A stretch of 64,000 nt of DNA, taken from Rhodococcoides trifolii. Its GTDB lineage: Bacteria; Actinomycetota; Actinomycetes; Mycobacteriales; Mycobacteriaceae. The stretch covers positions 682,001 through 746,000 of the forward strand of contig NZ_BMCU01000001.1 in NCBI RefSeq assembly GCF_014635345.1, read 5' to 3'. This document shows positions 9,570 to 18,300 of the stretch, in pieces; the stretch's first letter is position 1, and each line of letters begins with the position of its first letter. The position numbers and the translations under genes are program-made. The notes under the pieces are model-generated. The model had not been told where the DNA came from and searched no databases. It saw only the letters and a program-made list of their open reading frames with translations.

Positions 9570-10441
9570 CATCCCGGTCCGTCGCCGTCGACGGGTTCGA
9601 TCCCGAGGTCGACGTCGACTGGTCCGCGCCGTGGCGCCACGACCTGTACGCGATGCCCCCGGAGCGAGTGTCGCTGTACGGCAGTCGAATCTGGGTGCGG
9701 ATGTCCGAGGACGAGCGTCGCGACCGTGCGCTGCACGAGGCCGTGGCTGTCCTGTCGTTCGGTGCCTACCTGATCACCGTGCTGGTGGCCACCCAATTAC
9801 GACGGGTGTCCGAGGGCGGACTGAACACCGCGCCCGCGCGCACCGCACTGGTCGAGATCGGGGGCAGCACCCGCGCTGCCGTCTTGTTCGGACGCGTCGT
9901 CGGCGCCTCGGGGCTGCCGCCCTACCCGTTGCCCCGCGGAACGCTGGGCGCGGTGAAGTTTCTTGCGTTCGTTCCGCTGGGTGCATCGTCGTTCGGGGCG
10001 AGTCTGCTGGTCGAGAACACGCTGACCGCGACGTTCGACGGCGTCGCACGCGACGAGCGGGTCGAACCCCATGTGCGACAGGCGCTTCGGCTGTTCGCGT
10101 CGGAGAGTGAGCAGCGCACTGCCTTCGCGCGCGAACAAGTACTGAATTCGATGGAGCGCGGCAACGCCGTCTCGCGGGCATACCACCGGACGCTGCTGGC
10201 CGTGGTGGCCGACGCTCTTCTGCGCATGCCGGCCACGGGCCGGGTGCGTCCGACCGTGGGGCCGGGGCCGGGGCGGTGGCGGACGCGACGGGCGGCGTCG
10301 CGCGGAGAACGTGCGGCGCGAGCACGAGTCGCACGGCAATCGGCGGAGTTCTTCGCCTCGGCGGGACTGATGGATTGCGGCGTCGCACGAAGGTTGTGGG
10401 CGTTGACAGGGACGACGACCCGGTTCACGACAGCACGGTAA
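9566..10441 (+). CDS. Degenerate AurF-family paralogue lacking the diiron ligands
   Basis: 291 residues, GTG start overlapping the stop of the preceding AurF gene (GTGA), so the two are translationally coupled. The two proteins align without large gaps over about 200 residues (DVDW..PW, LSFG, EIG, EPHVRQ/QPHLRQ, FAREQV/YAREEL). At the metal positions this one has Ser101 and Ala104 instead of Glu and His, Phe177, Ser181 and Arg184 instead of His, Glu and His, and no Glu at the helix-1 site; only the helix-3 Glu (Glu150) remains. It therefore cannot bind two irons in the usual way. The C-terminal part is Arg-rich and diverged. Likely a non-catalytic partner or scaffold; the role is inferred. 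Confidence 0.82.
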   Translation: MTSRSVAVDGFDPEVDVDWSAPWRHDLYAMPPERVSLYGSRIWVRMSEDERRDRALHEAVAVLSFGAYLITVLVATQLRRVSEGGLNTAPARTALVEIGGSTRAAVLFGRVVGASGLPPYPLPRGTLGAVKFLAFVPLGASSFGASLLVENTLTATFDGVARDERVEPHVRQALRLFASESEQRTAFAREQVLNSMERGNAVSRAYHRTLLAVVADALLRMPATGRVRPTVGPGPGRWRTRRAASRGERAARARVARQSAEFFASAGLMDCGVARRLWALTGTTTRFTTAR

Positions 10442-10481
10442 TGCAGGCGCGGCAACGATTTTCGATGGGGTGGACGTAGTA

Positions 10482-11990
10482 GTGACAACGATTCGCACAC
10501 GAGTGGTGGTGATCGGCACCGGATTCTCCGGAATCGGTATGGGGATCAAGCTGAAGGAGGCGGGCCACCACGACTTCGTGATTCTCGAGAAGGCCGACGA
10601 CATCGGCGGCACGTGGCGCGACAACACGTATCCCGGATGCGCCTGTGACGTTCCGTCGCACCTGTACTCGTTCTCGTTCGAGCCGAACACCGAGTGGTCC
10701 AAGATGTGGTCCGGGCAACCCGAAATTCTCGCGTACCTTAGGGGTGTCGTCGACAAACACGGACTGCGCGAACACATTCGGTTCGGCCGGACCTGTGCCG
10801 GCGGCCGGTGGGACCCGGAGAATTCGGTGTGGCACATCGACACCGTCGAGGGCGACACCGTCGTCGCGCAGTTCGTGGTGTCGGGGGTGGGCGCCTTGCA
10901 CATTCCGAACGTTCCTGCCCTCGACGGAGTCGAGACTTTCGACGGTCCGGCGTTCCACTCCGCGCAGTGGGACCATTCCGTCGACCTGACCGGCAAACGT
11001 GTCGCGGTCATCGGAACCGGTGCCAGCGCAGTTCAATTCGTTCCGCAGATCGTGGATCGAGTCGCCGAGCTCCAGCTCTACCAGCGCACCCCGGCGTGGG
11101 TGACACCCCGAAAGAACTTCGAGATCCCGTCGGCGGCGCGGGCCGCGTTCCGGCGACTTCCCGGTGTGCGACGGCTCTTCCGCGACGGGGTGTACCTGTT
11201 TGCCGAAACGCTGGCGTTCGGGCTGAACGGACGTCCCTACCTGATGAAGCCGATCGAGAACGCGGCGAAGAAGAACATTGCCAAGTCGATCGATGACCCT
11301 GCGCTTCGAGAGAAACTGACGCCGGACTACCGCATCGGATGCAAGCGCATCCTGGGGTCCGACACCTACTACCCGGCCCTGAATCGAGAGCACACGCAGG
11401 TGATCACCGACGGCATCGAGAAGGTGACGCCGCGCGGCATCGTCGCCCGCGACGGCATCGAACGAGAGGTCGACGTGATCGTGTACGCGACCGGGTTCCA
11501 CGTGACCGACGGGTTCGAGAGCGTGAACATCGCGGGCCTCGACGGAACGCAGCTCGTCCCACACTGGCAGGAGAACGGCATTCGGACACACCTCGGCATC
11601 ACTGCGGCGGGCTATCCGAACGCCTTCTTCCTTCTCGGACCCAACACCGGGCTCGGACACAACTCGGTCGTGTTCATGATCGAGCAGCAGATCTCGTACG
11701 TCATCGAGGCAATCGGGTTGGTCGACTCCGCGTCGGCGCGAGCGATCATGGTCCGTGACGACGCGCAGGCCCGCTTCGACACCGAGATCCACCGCAAGCT
11801 CTCCCGCGGTGTCTGGTCCACCGGTGGGTGCACCAGCTGGTACCTCGACGCGTCCGGAGTCAATCGCACCATCTGGCCCGGAGGGACGTGGCAGTACTGG
11901 CTTCGCACCCGCTCGGTCGACCCAGCCGACTACGAGTTCCTCGGAGTTCGTCGGGACACACCGACGGATCTCGCGGAGGTGTCGGCGTGA
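10482..11990 (+). CDS. Flavin-containing monooxygenase, Baeyer-Villiger type
   Basis: 502 residues. FAD Rossmann motif GTGFSG near residue 12, second (NADPH) Rossmann motif GTGASA at about 178, and the Baeyer-Villiger fingerprint FDGPAFHSAQWD at about 153-164 (F-x-G-x3-H-x3-W-D). It should insert or transfer one oxygen atom using NADPH and FAD in the cytosol. I chose GTG 10482, with GGGGTGGA 7 bases upstream; GTG 10470 is a 4-codon longer alternative. The 3' end overlaps the SDR start. Layout resembles the mymA-sadH gene group of mycobacteria, where a flavin monooxygenase and SDR act in lipid metabolism. Confidence 0.9.
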   Translation: MTTIRTRVVVIGTGFSGIGMGIKLKEAGHHDFVILEKADDIGGTWRDNTYPGCACDVPSHLYSFSFEPNTEWSKMWSGQPEILAYLRGVVDKHGLREHIRFGRTCAGGRWDPENSVWHIDTVEGDTVVAQFVVSGVGALHIPNVPALDGVETFDGPAFHSAQWDHSVDLTGKRVAVIGTGASAVQFVPQIVDRVAELQLYQRTPAWVTPRKNFEIPSAARAAFRRLPGVRRLFRDGVYLFAETLAFGLNGRPYLMKPIENAAKKNIAKSIDDPALREKLTPDYRIGCKRILGSDTYYPALNREHTQVITDGIEKVTPRGIVARDGIEREVDVIVYATGFHVTDGFESVNIAGLDGTQLVPHWQENGIRTHLGITAAGYPNAFFLLGPNTGLGHNSVVFMIEQQISYVIEAIGLVDSASARAIMVRDDAQARFDTEIHRKLSRGVWSTGGCTSWYLDASGVNRTIWPGGTWQYWLRTRSVDPADYEFLGVRRDTPTDLAEVSA

Positions 11991-12835
11991 AGTCGTTCGA
12001 CGGCAAGGTCGCGGTGATCACCGGCGCCGGTTCGGGAATCGGTGCGGCGTTGGCGCTCGAGCTGTCGCGACGCGGCGCCCGTCTGGCGATTTCCGACGTC
12101 GACTTCGCGGCTGTGTCGGGAACCGCCGCGGCGTGCGAGGCGCTCGGCGCCACGGTGGTCCCGTCCGCCCTCGACGTGAGCGACCGCGCGGCCGTCTACG
12201 CGCACGCCGACGAGGTTCGAGCCCACTTCGGCACCGTGAATCTGGTGATCAACAACGCCGGAGTCGCGCTCGGAGGCGATGTGCTCGACATGTCCTGGGA
12301 CGACTTCGAATGGTTGATGAACATCGACTTCTGGGGCGTCGCGCACGGAACCAAAGCGTTCCTGCCCGCGCTCGTCGAGTCGGGAGACGGACATCTGGTC
12401 AACATCTCCAGCGTCTTCGGTCTGGTGGGTGTGCCCGGCCAGAGTGCGTACAACTCGGCGAAGTTCGCGGTGCGCGGGTTCACCGAAGCGCTGCGGCAGG
12501 AAATGCGGATCGCGGGACACCCGGTCGGTGTCACCTGTGTGCATCCCGGCGGGATCAAGACCAACATCGTCAAATACGCCCGCGGTATGGACGACATGGG
12601 CGATCCGGAGAAACGTTCGAAGGCGTTTCAGCGGTTCGCGCTCACGAAGCCCGCCCGCGCGGCGAACGTCATCCTGGCGGGTGTCGAGAAGGACAAGCCG
12701 CGGGTGTTGATCGGTCCCGACGCGCGCGGCTTCGACGTCGTGCCGCGGGTGTTCGGTCCTCGGTATCAGGACGTGTCCGCCGCGCTGACCCGAATGGGGA
12801 ACGCGTTGGGTGAACGGTTCACGAAGTCGAGTTAG
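11987..12835 (+). CDS. Short-chain dehydrogenase/reductase (SadH-like)
   Basis: 282 residues of classical SDR fold: cofactor motif TGAGSGIG at 12-19, NNAG at 89-92, catalytic Ser142, Tyr155 and Lys159 (YNSAK). The acidic Asp37/Asp39 after the second strand (ISDVDF) favours NAD(H). GTG start overlaps the monooxygenase stop (GTGA). It probably interconverts an alcohol and ketone or aldehyde in the same pathway as the upstream oxygenases. The C-terminal extension beyond residue 240 (RGFDVVPRVFGPRYQ) is typical of SadH-type SDRs. Confidence 0.9.
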   Translation: MKSFDGKVAVITGAGSGIGAALALELSRRGARLAISDVDFAAVSGTAAACEALGATVVPSALDVSDRAAVYAHADEVRAHFGTVNLVINNAGVALGGDVLDMSWDDFEWLMNIDFWGVAHGTKAFLPALVESGDGHLVNISSVFGLVGVPGQSAYNSAKFAVRGFTEALRQEMRIAGHPVGVTCVHPGGIKTNIVKYARGMDDMGDPEKRSKAFQRFALTKPARAANVILAGVEKDKPRVLIGPDARGFDVVPRVFGPRYQDVSAALTRMGNALGERFTKSS

Positions 12836-12837
12836 CT

Positions 12838-12856
12838 GGTTACTGTTTGTGTAACC
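12838..12856. promoter_or_regulatory. Inverted repeat GGTTAC-N7-GTAACC, candidate operator
   Basis: A perfect 6-base inverted repeat with a 7-base spacer lies two bases after the SDR stop and 56 bases before the small membrane protein gene. The size and symmetry fit a repressor operator better than a terminator (short stem, no T run). No regulator gene lies next to it in this window. Confidence 0.35.
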
Positions 12857-12911
12857 GTGTCGATACAGACAAATTGATTGAACATTGGATGAACAGGAGA
12901 AGGATCACATC

Positions 12912-13172
12912 ATGGCTTCGTCTACCGCCCCCACAGTGCTCGGAATCGGGCTCGCCGCCACGGGGGCCGCGCACTTCGTAGCGCCCGACGCGTTCGCCGG
13001 GATCACCTCCGCAGCGTTCCCGAAAGACGTCCGGACCTGGACTTATCGCAACGGAGCCACCGAATTGGCGGTCGGCACCGCCATCGCGATCCCACAGACT
13101 CGCAAGCTGGGATTCGTCGCCCTCGCCGGGTACGTCGGATTCCTCGGATATCGGGCATACACGGCACGCTGA
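12912..13172 (+). CDS. Small membrane protein, possibly DoxX-like
   Basis: 86 residues with two to three hydrophobic stretches: about 8-25 (VLGIGLAATGAAHFVAP), 48-58 and 64-80. The pattern GLAATGAAHFVAP...R..GA.EL..G recalls short DoxX-type or DUF4267-like membrane proteins. ATG 12912 follows AGGAGAAGG by 8 bases; an ATG at 12885 in frame lacks a ribosome site. It stands alone between the oxygenase operon and the alcohol dehydrogenase. No function is assigned. Confidence 0.7.
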   Translation: MASSTAPTVLGIGLAATGAAHFVAPDAFAGITSAAFPKDVRTWTYRNGATELAVGTAIAIPQTRKLGFVALAGYVGFLGYRAYTAR

Positions 13173-13195
13173 CCTGTCGGCGCCGGGGGTAGTCG

Positions 13196-13222
13196 GTTTA
13201 CGAGTCAACGATGCATGGGTAG
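13196..13222 (+). promoter_or_regulatory. SigF-type promoter of the alcohol dehydrogenase gene
   Basis: GTTT (13196-13199), a 17-base spacer, then GGGTAG (13217-13222), close to the mycobacterial SigF consensus GTTT-N15-17-GGGTAT. Transcription would start just before ATG 13233, giving a leaderless or almost leaderless message and ruling out ATG 13215 as the start. Confidence 0.5.
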
Positions 13223-13232
13223 ACATGTAGCT

Positions 13233-14273
13233 ATGTCCACAGCAACTGCATACGCCGCCACTGCCCCCGATGCCCCGCTCGAGAAGACCACGATCGAGCG
13301 GCGCGAGCTCGGACCGAACGACATCCTGATCGACGTCAAATTTGCCGGCATCTGCCACTCCGACATCCACACCGCTCGCAACGAGTGGGGCGGCACCACC
13401 TACCCCGTCGTCCCCGGACACGAGATCGCCGGCATCGTCGCCGAGGTCGGATCCGACGTCACGTCCCGCAAGGTCGGCGACCGCGTCGGCGTCGGCTGCT
13501 TCGTCGATTCCTGCGGTAAGTGCGAGGCCTGCCTCGACGGCGACGAGCAGTACTGCTCCAAGGGCGTCGTGCAGACCTACAACTCGAAGACCTACGAGGG
13601 CGAGTTCACCAACGGTGGCTACTCCACGCAGATCGTCGTCACCGAGAACTTCGTCCTCGGGATTCCCGAAGGCATCGAGCTCGACGTCGCCGCTCCGCTC
13701 CTCTGCGCCGGGATCACGCTGTACTCGCCCCTCAAGCACTGGAACGCCGGCCCCGGAACCAAGGTCGCCATCGTCGGAATGGGTGGCCTCGGCCACGTCG
13801 GCGTCAAGATCGCTCACGCGATGGGCGCACACGTCACCGTCCTCAGCCAGACGCTGAGCAAGGAAGAAGACGGCAAGCGTCTTGGCGCAGACGAGTACTA
13901 CGCCACCAAGGACACCAGCGCGCTGAAGGACCTGCGCGGCAAGTTCGACCTCATCCTCAACACGGTGTCGGTCAACCTGCCCATGGGTGACTACCTCGGC
14001 CTGCTCGCCCGCAACGGCACGCTCGTCGAGCTCGGTGTCCCCGAGAAGCCGCTCGAGCTCCCCGCGTTCAACCTGCTCGCCAACCGTCGCTCGTTTGCGG
14101 GTTCGATGGTCGGTGGCATCGCGCAGACCCAGGAAATGCTCGACTTCTGCGCCGAGCACCACATCGGCGCCGAGATCGAGACCATTCCGGCCGAGAAGAT
14201 CAATGAGGCCTACGACCGCGCGGTCAACTCCGACGTGCGCTACCGCTTCGTGATCGACGCGTCGACGTTCTGA
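13233..14273 (+). CDS. adhC: Zinc-dependent NADP alcohol dehydrogenase (CAD/AdhC type)
   Basis: 346-residue medium-chain dehydrogenase of the cinnamyl-alcohol dehydrogenase group. Catalytic zinc ligands Cys41 (GICHSD), His63-Glu64 (PGHE) and a later Cys; structural zinc ligands Cys94, Cys97, Cys100 and Cys108; cofactor loop GMGGLGHVG near residue 188. The N terminus [10 protein letters not shown] closely resembles my recollection of mycobacterial AdhC, which supports ATG 13233. It reduces aldehydes to alcohols with NADPH. Monocistronic, with a SigF-type promoter and a hairpin after the stop, so a stress or stationary-phase role is likely. Confidence 0.93.
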   Translation: MSTATAYAATAPDAPLEKTTIERRELGPNDILIDVKFAGICHSDIHTARNEWGGTTYPVVPGHEIAGIVAEVGSDVTSRKVGDRVGVGCFVDSCGKCEACLDGDEQYCSKGVVQTYNSKTYEGEFTNGGYSTQIVVTENFVLGIPEGIELDVAAPLLCAGITLYSPLKHWNAGPGTKVAIVGMGGLGHVGVKIAHAMGAHVTVLSQTLSKEEDGKRLGADEYYATKDTSALKDLRGKFDLILNTVSVNLPMGDYLGLLARNGTLVELGVPEKPLELPAFNLLANRRSFAGSMVGGIAQTQEMLDFCAEHHIGAEIETIPAEKINEAYDRAVNSDVRYRFVIDASTF

Positions 14274-14290
14274 TCGCACCACCCTTCACC

Positions 14291-14340
14291 GACTGAGGGC
14301 GCCCCTCACGTCGCTGGATCGACCGAGAGTGCCCCCGAGT
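14291..14340 (+). repeat. Dispersed hairpin element, copy 1 (after adhC)
   Basis: About 49 bases beginning GACTGAGGG and containing CGCTGGATCGAC between two GAGGGTGCCCC-like arms. It matches the reverse complement of 41692-41742 at 38 of 49 positions by hand alignment. Both copies begin a short distance (14-17 bases) after the stop codon of the gene upstream and in the same orientation to it. Confidence 0.6.
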
Positions 14341-14370
14341 CCGAGCCACGAGGCCGGAGTCGGGGGCACT
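14328..14370. terminator. Bidirectional terminator hairpin between adhC and ppk2
   Basis: Arms AGTGCCCCCGAGTCCG (14328-14343) and CGGAGTCGGGGGCACT (14355-14370) pair with one mismatch around an 11-base loop. It sits between the convergent stop codons of adhC and ppk2 and its left arm overlaps the end of the dispersed hairpin element. Confidence 0.75.
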
Positions 14371-14373
14371 TCT

Positions 14374-15228
14374 CTACGCCTGCGCCAACCTCTTCTTCTC
14401 AACCTCGACGTCGAAGTCCGGGGGCGGCCACGACAGGTCGAACTTCTCCAGGGCATCGATCAGCAACTCGGTGACGGCGAGGTGCGCGAACCACTTGCGG
14501 TCACAGGGCACCACATACCACGGCGCCAACTCGGTGTCCGTGCGGTCCAACACCGCCTGGTAGGCCTCCTGGTACTTCGGCCAGTACGAGCGCTCGGTGA
14601 CATCGGCGGGGTTGTACTTCCAGTACTTGTCCTCACGTTCGAGCCGCTCGGCCAGCCGCGCTTTCTGCTCGTCGAGAGAGACGAACATGGCCACCTTCAC
14701 GATCGTCGTCCCGCTCTCGACGACCCGCTTCTCGAACTCGTTGATCTCGTCGTAGCGCTGCTCCCACACCTCCTGCGGAACCAGGTCGTGAACCCGAACG
14801 ACGAGTACGTCCTCGTAGTGCGATCGATCGAAGACACCGATCTGGCCTGCCGCGGGCAGGGCCTTCTCGATCCGCCACAGGAACGGGTGCCGCTTCTCCT
14901 CGTCCGTCGGCACACCGAACGCGGTGTGCGACACCCCTTGCGGATCCACCATCCCGATGACGTGCCGAACCATCCCGCCCTTGCCCGCGGTGTCCATGCC
15001 CTGCAGTACCAGCAGAATGCTGCGGTGATCGCCGGATCGACCACCGGCGTAGAGCTTCTCCTGCAAAGCGGCGAGAACCTCACCGCGCTCGCCGAGCAAC
15101 TGCTTGCCGTCGCTCTTGCGCCCGTGAAATCCGGGCTTGGCTCGCGCGTCGATGTCCGCGACGCGGGTGGTCGCGTCTGCGCGTAGTGCGAGGGTTGCTG
15201 ATGTCGTCCAGGTGGCCATAGTGCGCAT
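14374..15228 (-). CDS. ppk2: Polyphosphate kinase 2 family protein
   Basis: About 284 residues. P-loop kinase of the PPK2 family: Walker A GMDTAGKGG at about 77-85, Walker B FDRSHYEDVL about 50 residues later, and the lid region YWPKYQEAYQ. PPK2 enzymes use polyphosphate to phosphorylate nucleotides (or the reverse). Start uncertain: ATG 15228 or ATG 15219, neither with a clear ribosome site; the frame is open to 15276. Convergent with adhC. Nucleotide preference cannot be told by eye. Confidence 0.9.
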   Translation of the reverse strand: MRTMATWTTSATLALRADATTRVADIDARAKPGFHGRKSDGKQLLGERGEVLAALQEKLYAGGRSGDHRSILLVLQGMDTAGKGGMVRHVIGMVDPQGVSHTAFGVPTDEEKRHPFLWRIEKALPAAGQIGVFDRSHYEDVLVVRVHDLVPQEVWEQRYDEINEFEKRVVESGTTIVKVAMFVSLDEQKARLAERLEREDKYWKYNPADVTERSYWPKYQEAYQAVLDRTDTELAPWYVVPCDRKWFAHLAVTELLIDALEKFDLSWPPPDFDVEVEKKRLAQA

Positions 15229-15348
15229 AGTAGGACCAGGCACGGTTGATTTCGGGGAGAAACGAGTAGTGCGCAACTCGGCTCGACCGCGCTATCCGAA
15301 CTAGCCTTCTCTCGGTGGGCGGGGTGCCCGCGACAGTCGGGAGTGCAC

Positions 15349-18300
15349 GTGAGCGATCTCGGTTCGACGACGTTGCGACTCACGCTGGCCATGCGCGGCG
15401 GGGTCAGCCTGGCGGTCTGGATCGGGGGAGCCGTCGCGGAAATAGACAACTTGCGCCGCGCCTCGCTGACTCCGAATCCGTCGGACCCTCGAATGCGTCG
15501 GTATCGCGAGCTGCTTGCCGCCGCCGGATACGGCAAGGTCGAGGTCGACATTCTGGCGGGGGCCAGTGCCGGCGGTTTCAACGCCGTTCTCTACGGGCTC
15601 GCCCAGAGTTACGGGGCCTCGCTCGAGCCCACTCGGGATCTGTGGGCGAACACCGGTGGTATCTGGCAGATGCTGCGGCCCGTCGGCATCGGGCCGCTCG
15701 TGTCGTTCTTGCAGGGCGACGACTACTTTCTCCCCACCGCTCGAATGTCACTCGGCCGGTTGACTTCTCGGGCCGGTGACTCGGTCGACTTCGCTGCGGA
15801 CAACGTGACCGTCGAGCTTGCGGCGACGCGAATCGACGACGGCAGCGCCTCGGCGTGGGGAAGTCAGGCCGCGTTCTCCTTCGTGCGATCGGCCGGTTCC
15901 CTCGAGTCGGGATTCTCCACCATTCCGGGCTCCGGGCAGGACCCGTCGGATCCAGTCGTGGCGCGTGCCATCGACCGCCTCGCGCTCGCCGCGCGCGCGA
16001 CGTCGTCGTTCCCGGCCGCCTTCGAACCGGCGACCATCTCCTCGCTCGCCACCGCGGACGACGTCGGCGAGCGTCCCAACATGGCCACCGTCTTCCCCTA
16101 CGCCCGAGACGCGGTCGACCCGGGGTACTTCGACGTCATCGACGGCGGTGTGCTGGACAACATTCCGGTCGATCGGGCCATTCGAGCGATCGGCCGTGCC
16201 GCCGCGTCGACGATCACCGAGCGACGGCTGTTCTACCTAGACCCCGAACCGCCGCGAGACCCGCTTCCGATGTCGCCGGTCAAGCAGTTCGTGATCCAGG
16301 GTGCGGTGACGGTCATCAGGTACGCCACCGCACTGAAGAAGCGAACGGAAAGCGTTCAGGACGAGTTGCCTGCGCTGCGGATCCACAACGAGCGTGAACA
16401 GAAGGCGCGTGCCAGATCGGCCGCCCTCGCGGGGCTGCTGGAACGTGGCCCGAGCGAACCGCACCGGGTGCCCGCACTCGACGAATACGCCCGTTTCCGT
16501 ATCGATGTCGACACCGAGAGGCTGGCCGATCTGTTGACCGATCCGTCTCGGTTCGTTTCGGGTGCACCGGGATTCGCGCGACCGTTCGGCCGAGTGTCCG
16601 AGTCGGCGACGCTAGGGCTACGCGAGAGGCTGCAGAAGCTCTACCTCGATGACGCCTCGCTGGTGGACGGAGACATCCGAGCAGTTCGCGACATCGCTGC
16701 ACTGGTGATCGCCTGGGTTCGCGAACTCGAACGTCTTGCGGTGACGGGTGACGACCGCGCTCGGGACGCCGGGCGCGCGCTGGGGCGCGTCAAAGCTCTG
16801 CTGTACCGCGTGCTCACCGTGACCTTCGATGCCCGACGTCGCACGGTGGATCTCGTCTACGCCCGCGGAATCGGTCCGGTCGCCGCGATCCGAGACACGT
16901 TGCCGGACATCGAGTCTCTGGCCGTCGAGAGCGCGCGTGCAGGACGGTGCCTGCCCGCGCTTTCACCCGAGCTCGACGACGCGCTGTGCGTCGACACGAC
17001 CGTGGACGACGGTACCTTCTACGCTGCCCTCGCGAACTGGTCGTCTCTGCCCGAAGGGTCGGACGGTGTTGTGCTGCAGCGGCTGTGGGACGTCGTATCC
17101 GCTGCCCGTGGTGCCGTCTACGATCTGTCGGACCCCGTGCTGCGGGTGGGCGGCGCCGGTGCGGCGTGGACACGCTGGCGCGGCACCGTCTTCTCGCGGC
17201 TGTACGCACCGTCGTGGCGTAGCGCACCGGCAGCGCACCTGTTTACCACGTTCGCAGCGACCGGTGACGTTCCGGGGACCTCCTCGGTGGTGCAGTACCA
17301 CGAAATCCGCGGGGACCAGTTCACGCCGCTCGCGTACAGCTACTGGCTCGACGGAGACCCGCACCCAGAGATAGACGCGCAGATCGAGTCGGTGATCGAC
17401 GCATCGATGAGGACGTGGATATCACGGTGGATTCACGACCCCGCCGCTCCGGTGACGCTGCGCACCCGAGAGAAAGCGCTGACCACCGATGCGAAGCTCG
17501 CCGGCAACGTCGTCGCGAGGTTCGGGGGGTTTCTGCACGCCGGGTGGCGCGTGAACGACTGGAAGTGGGGCCGCATGGATGCGGCCGCCGGACTGGTCGA
17601 CTCGCTCGGCGTCGAGCCCTCCGAGCGGGGCGCAGCGATCGCGGAGTTGCAGAAGCTGATTCTCGCCGACGCGGCCGACGTCGTCGAACAGCCCGAGACC
17701 GTGGGGGATTCGAGCCTGAGCGTCGGCGCGGAGGGCGTCCGGGATCTGGCGCCGTCGTATCTGTTCGCTCTCGTCACCCGACTCGCCGTGCTGGCGCCGC
17801 GCGTGCTGTGGCCGTCGGAACCGCTCACGTCGGCGAAGGGCCTGCTCGGGCGAGTGGGGTCGTTGGTCCTGCGTCCGCTGTTGCCACCGCTGATCCTTGC
17901 CTCCGACGCGGTGCGCGTCGCCTTGGCGGCGGCCACGCTGGTACTCCTCGCGCAGCTGGTCGGAATGCACACTGCCACAATGGGTCCCATAGCGGCTCGT
18001 TCTCTCCTGATCGTCACGCTGGCGGCGGGGGGAGTGATGGTGTGGCGGTGGCGGGCCGCTCGGACGAGATGGTCGCGGCTCGTGGAGAAGGTTCGTGCCG
18101 CGGACGAGCCCGAGGACAAGACCAAGCATCTGTGGGTCGACTGCGTCGACAGCGAACGAGCGCAACATGTTCGAGCAATTCGGTTCGCGGTCGCGGCGGT
18201 GCTGCTCGGGTGCGTTGCCGCAGTGTGGGCACTGATCAGCGTCGACGGTCCGGCAACACTCGGGCTGGAAGCTGCAGCCGTCCTCGTTGCGGGGGTCGTC

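Noticed and set aside
9566..10441. Second AurF copy as a pseudogene
   Set aside because: The frame is intact over 291 codons, coupled to its neighbours and retains family-specific framework residues; loss is limited to metal ligands.
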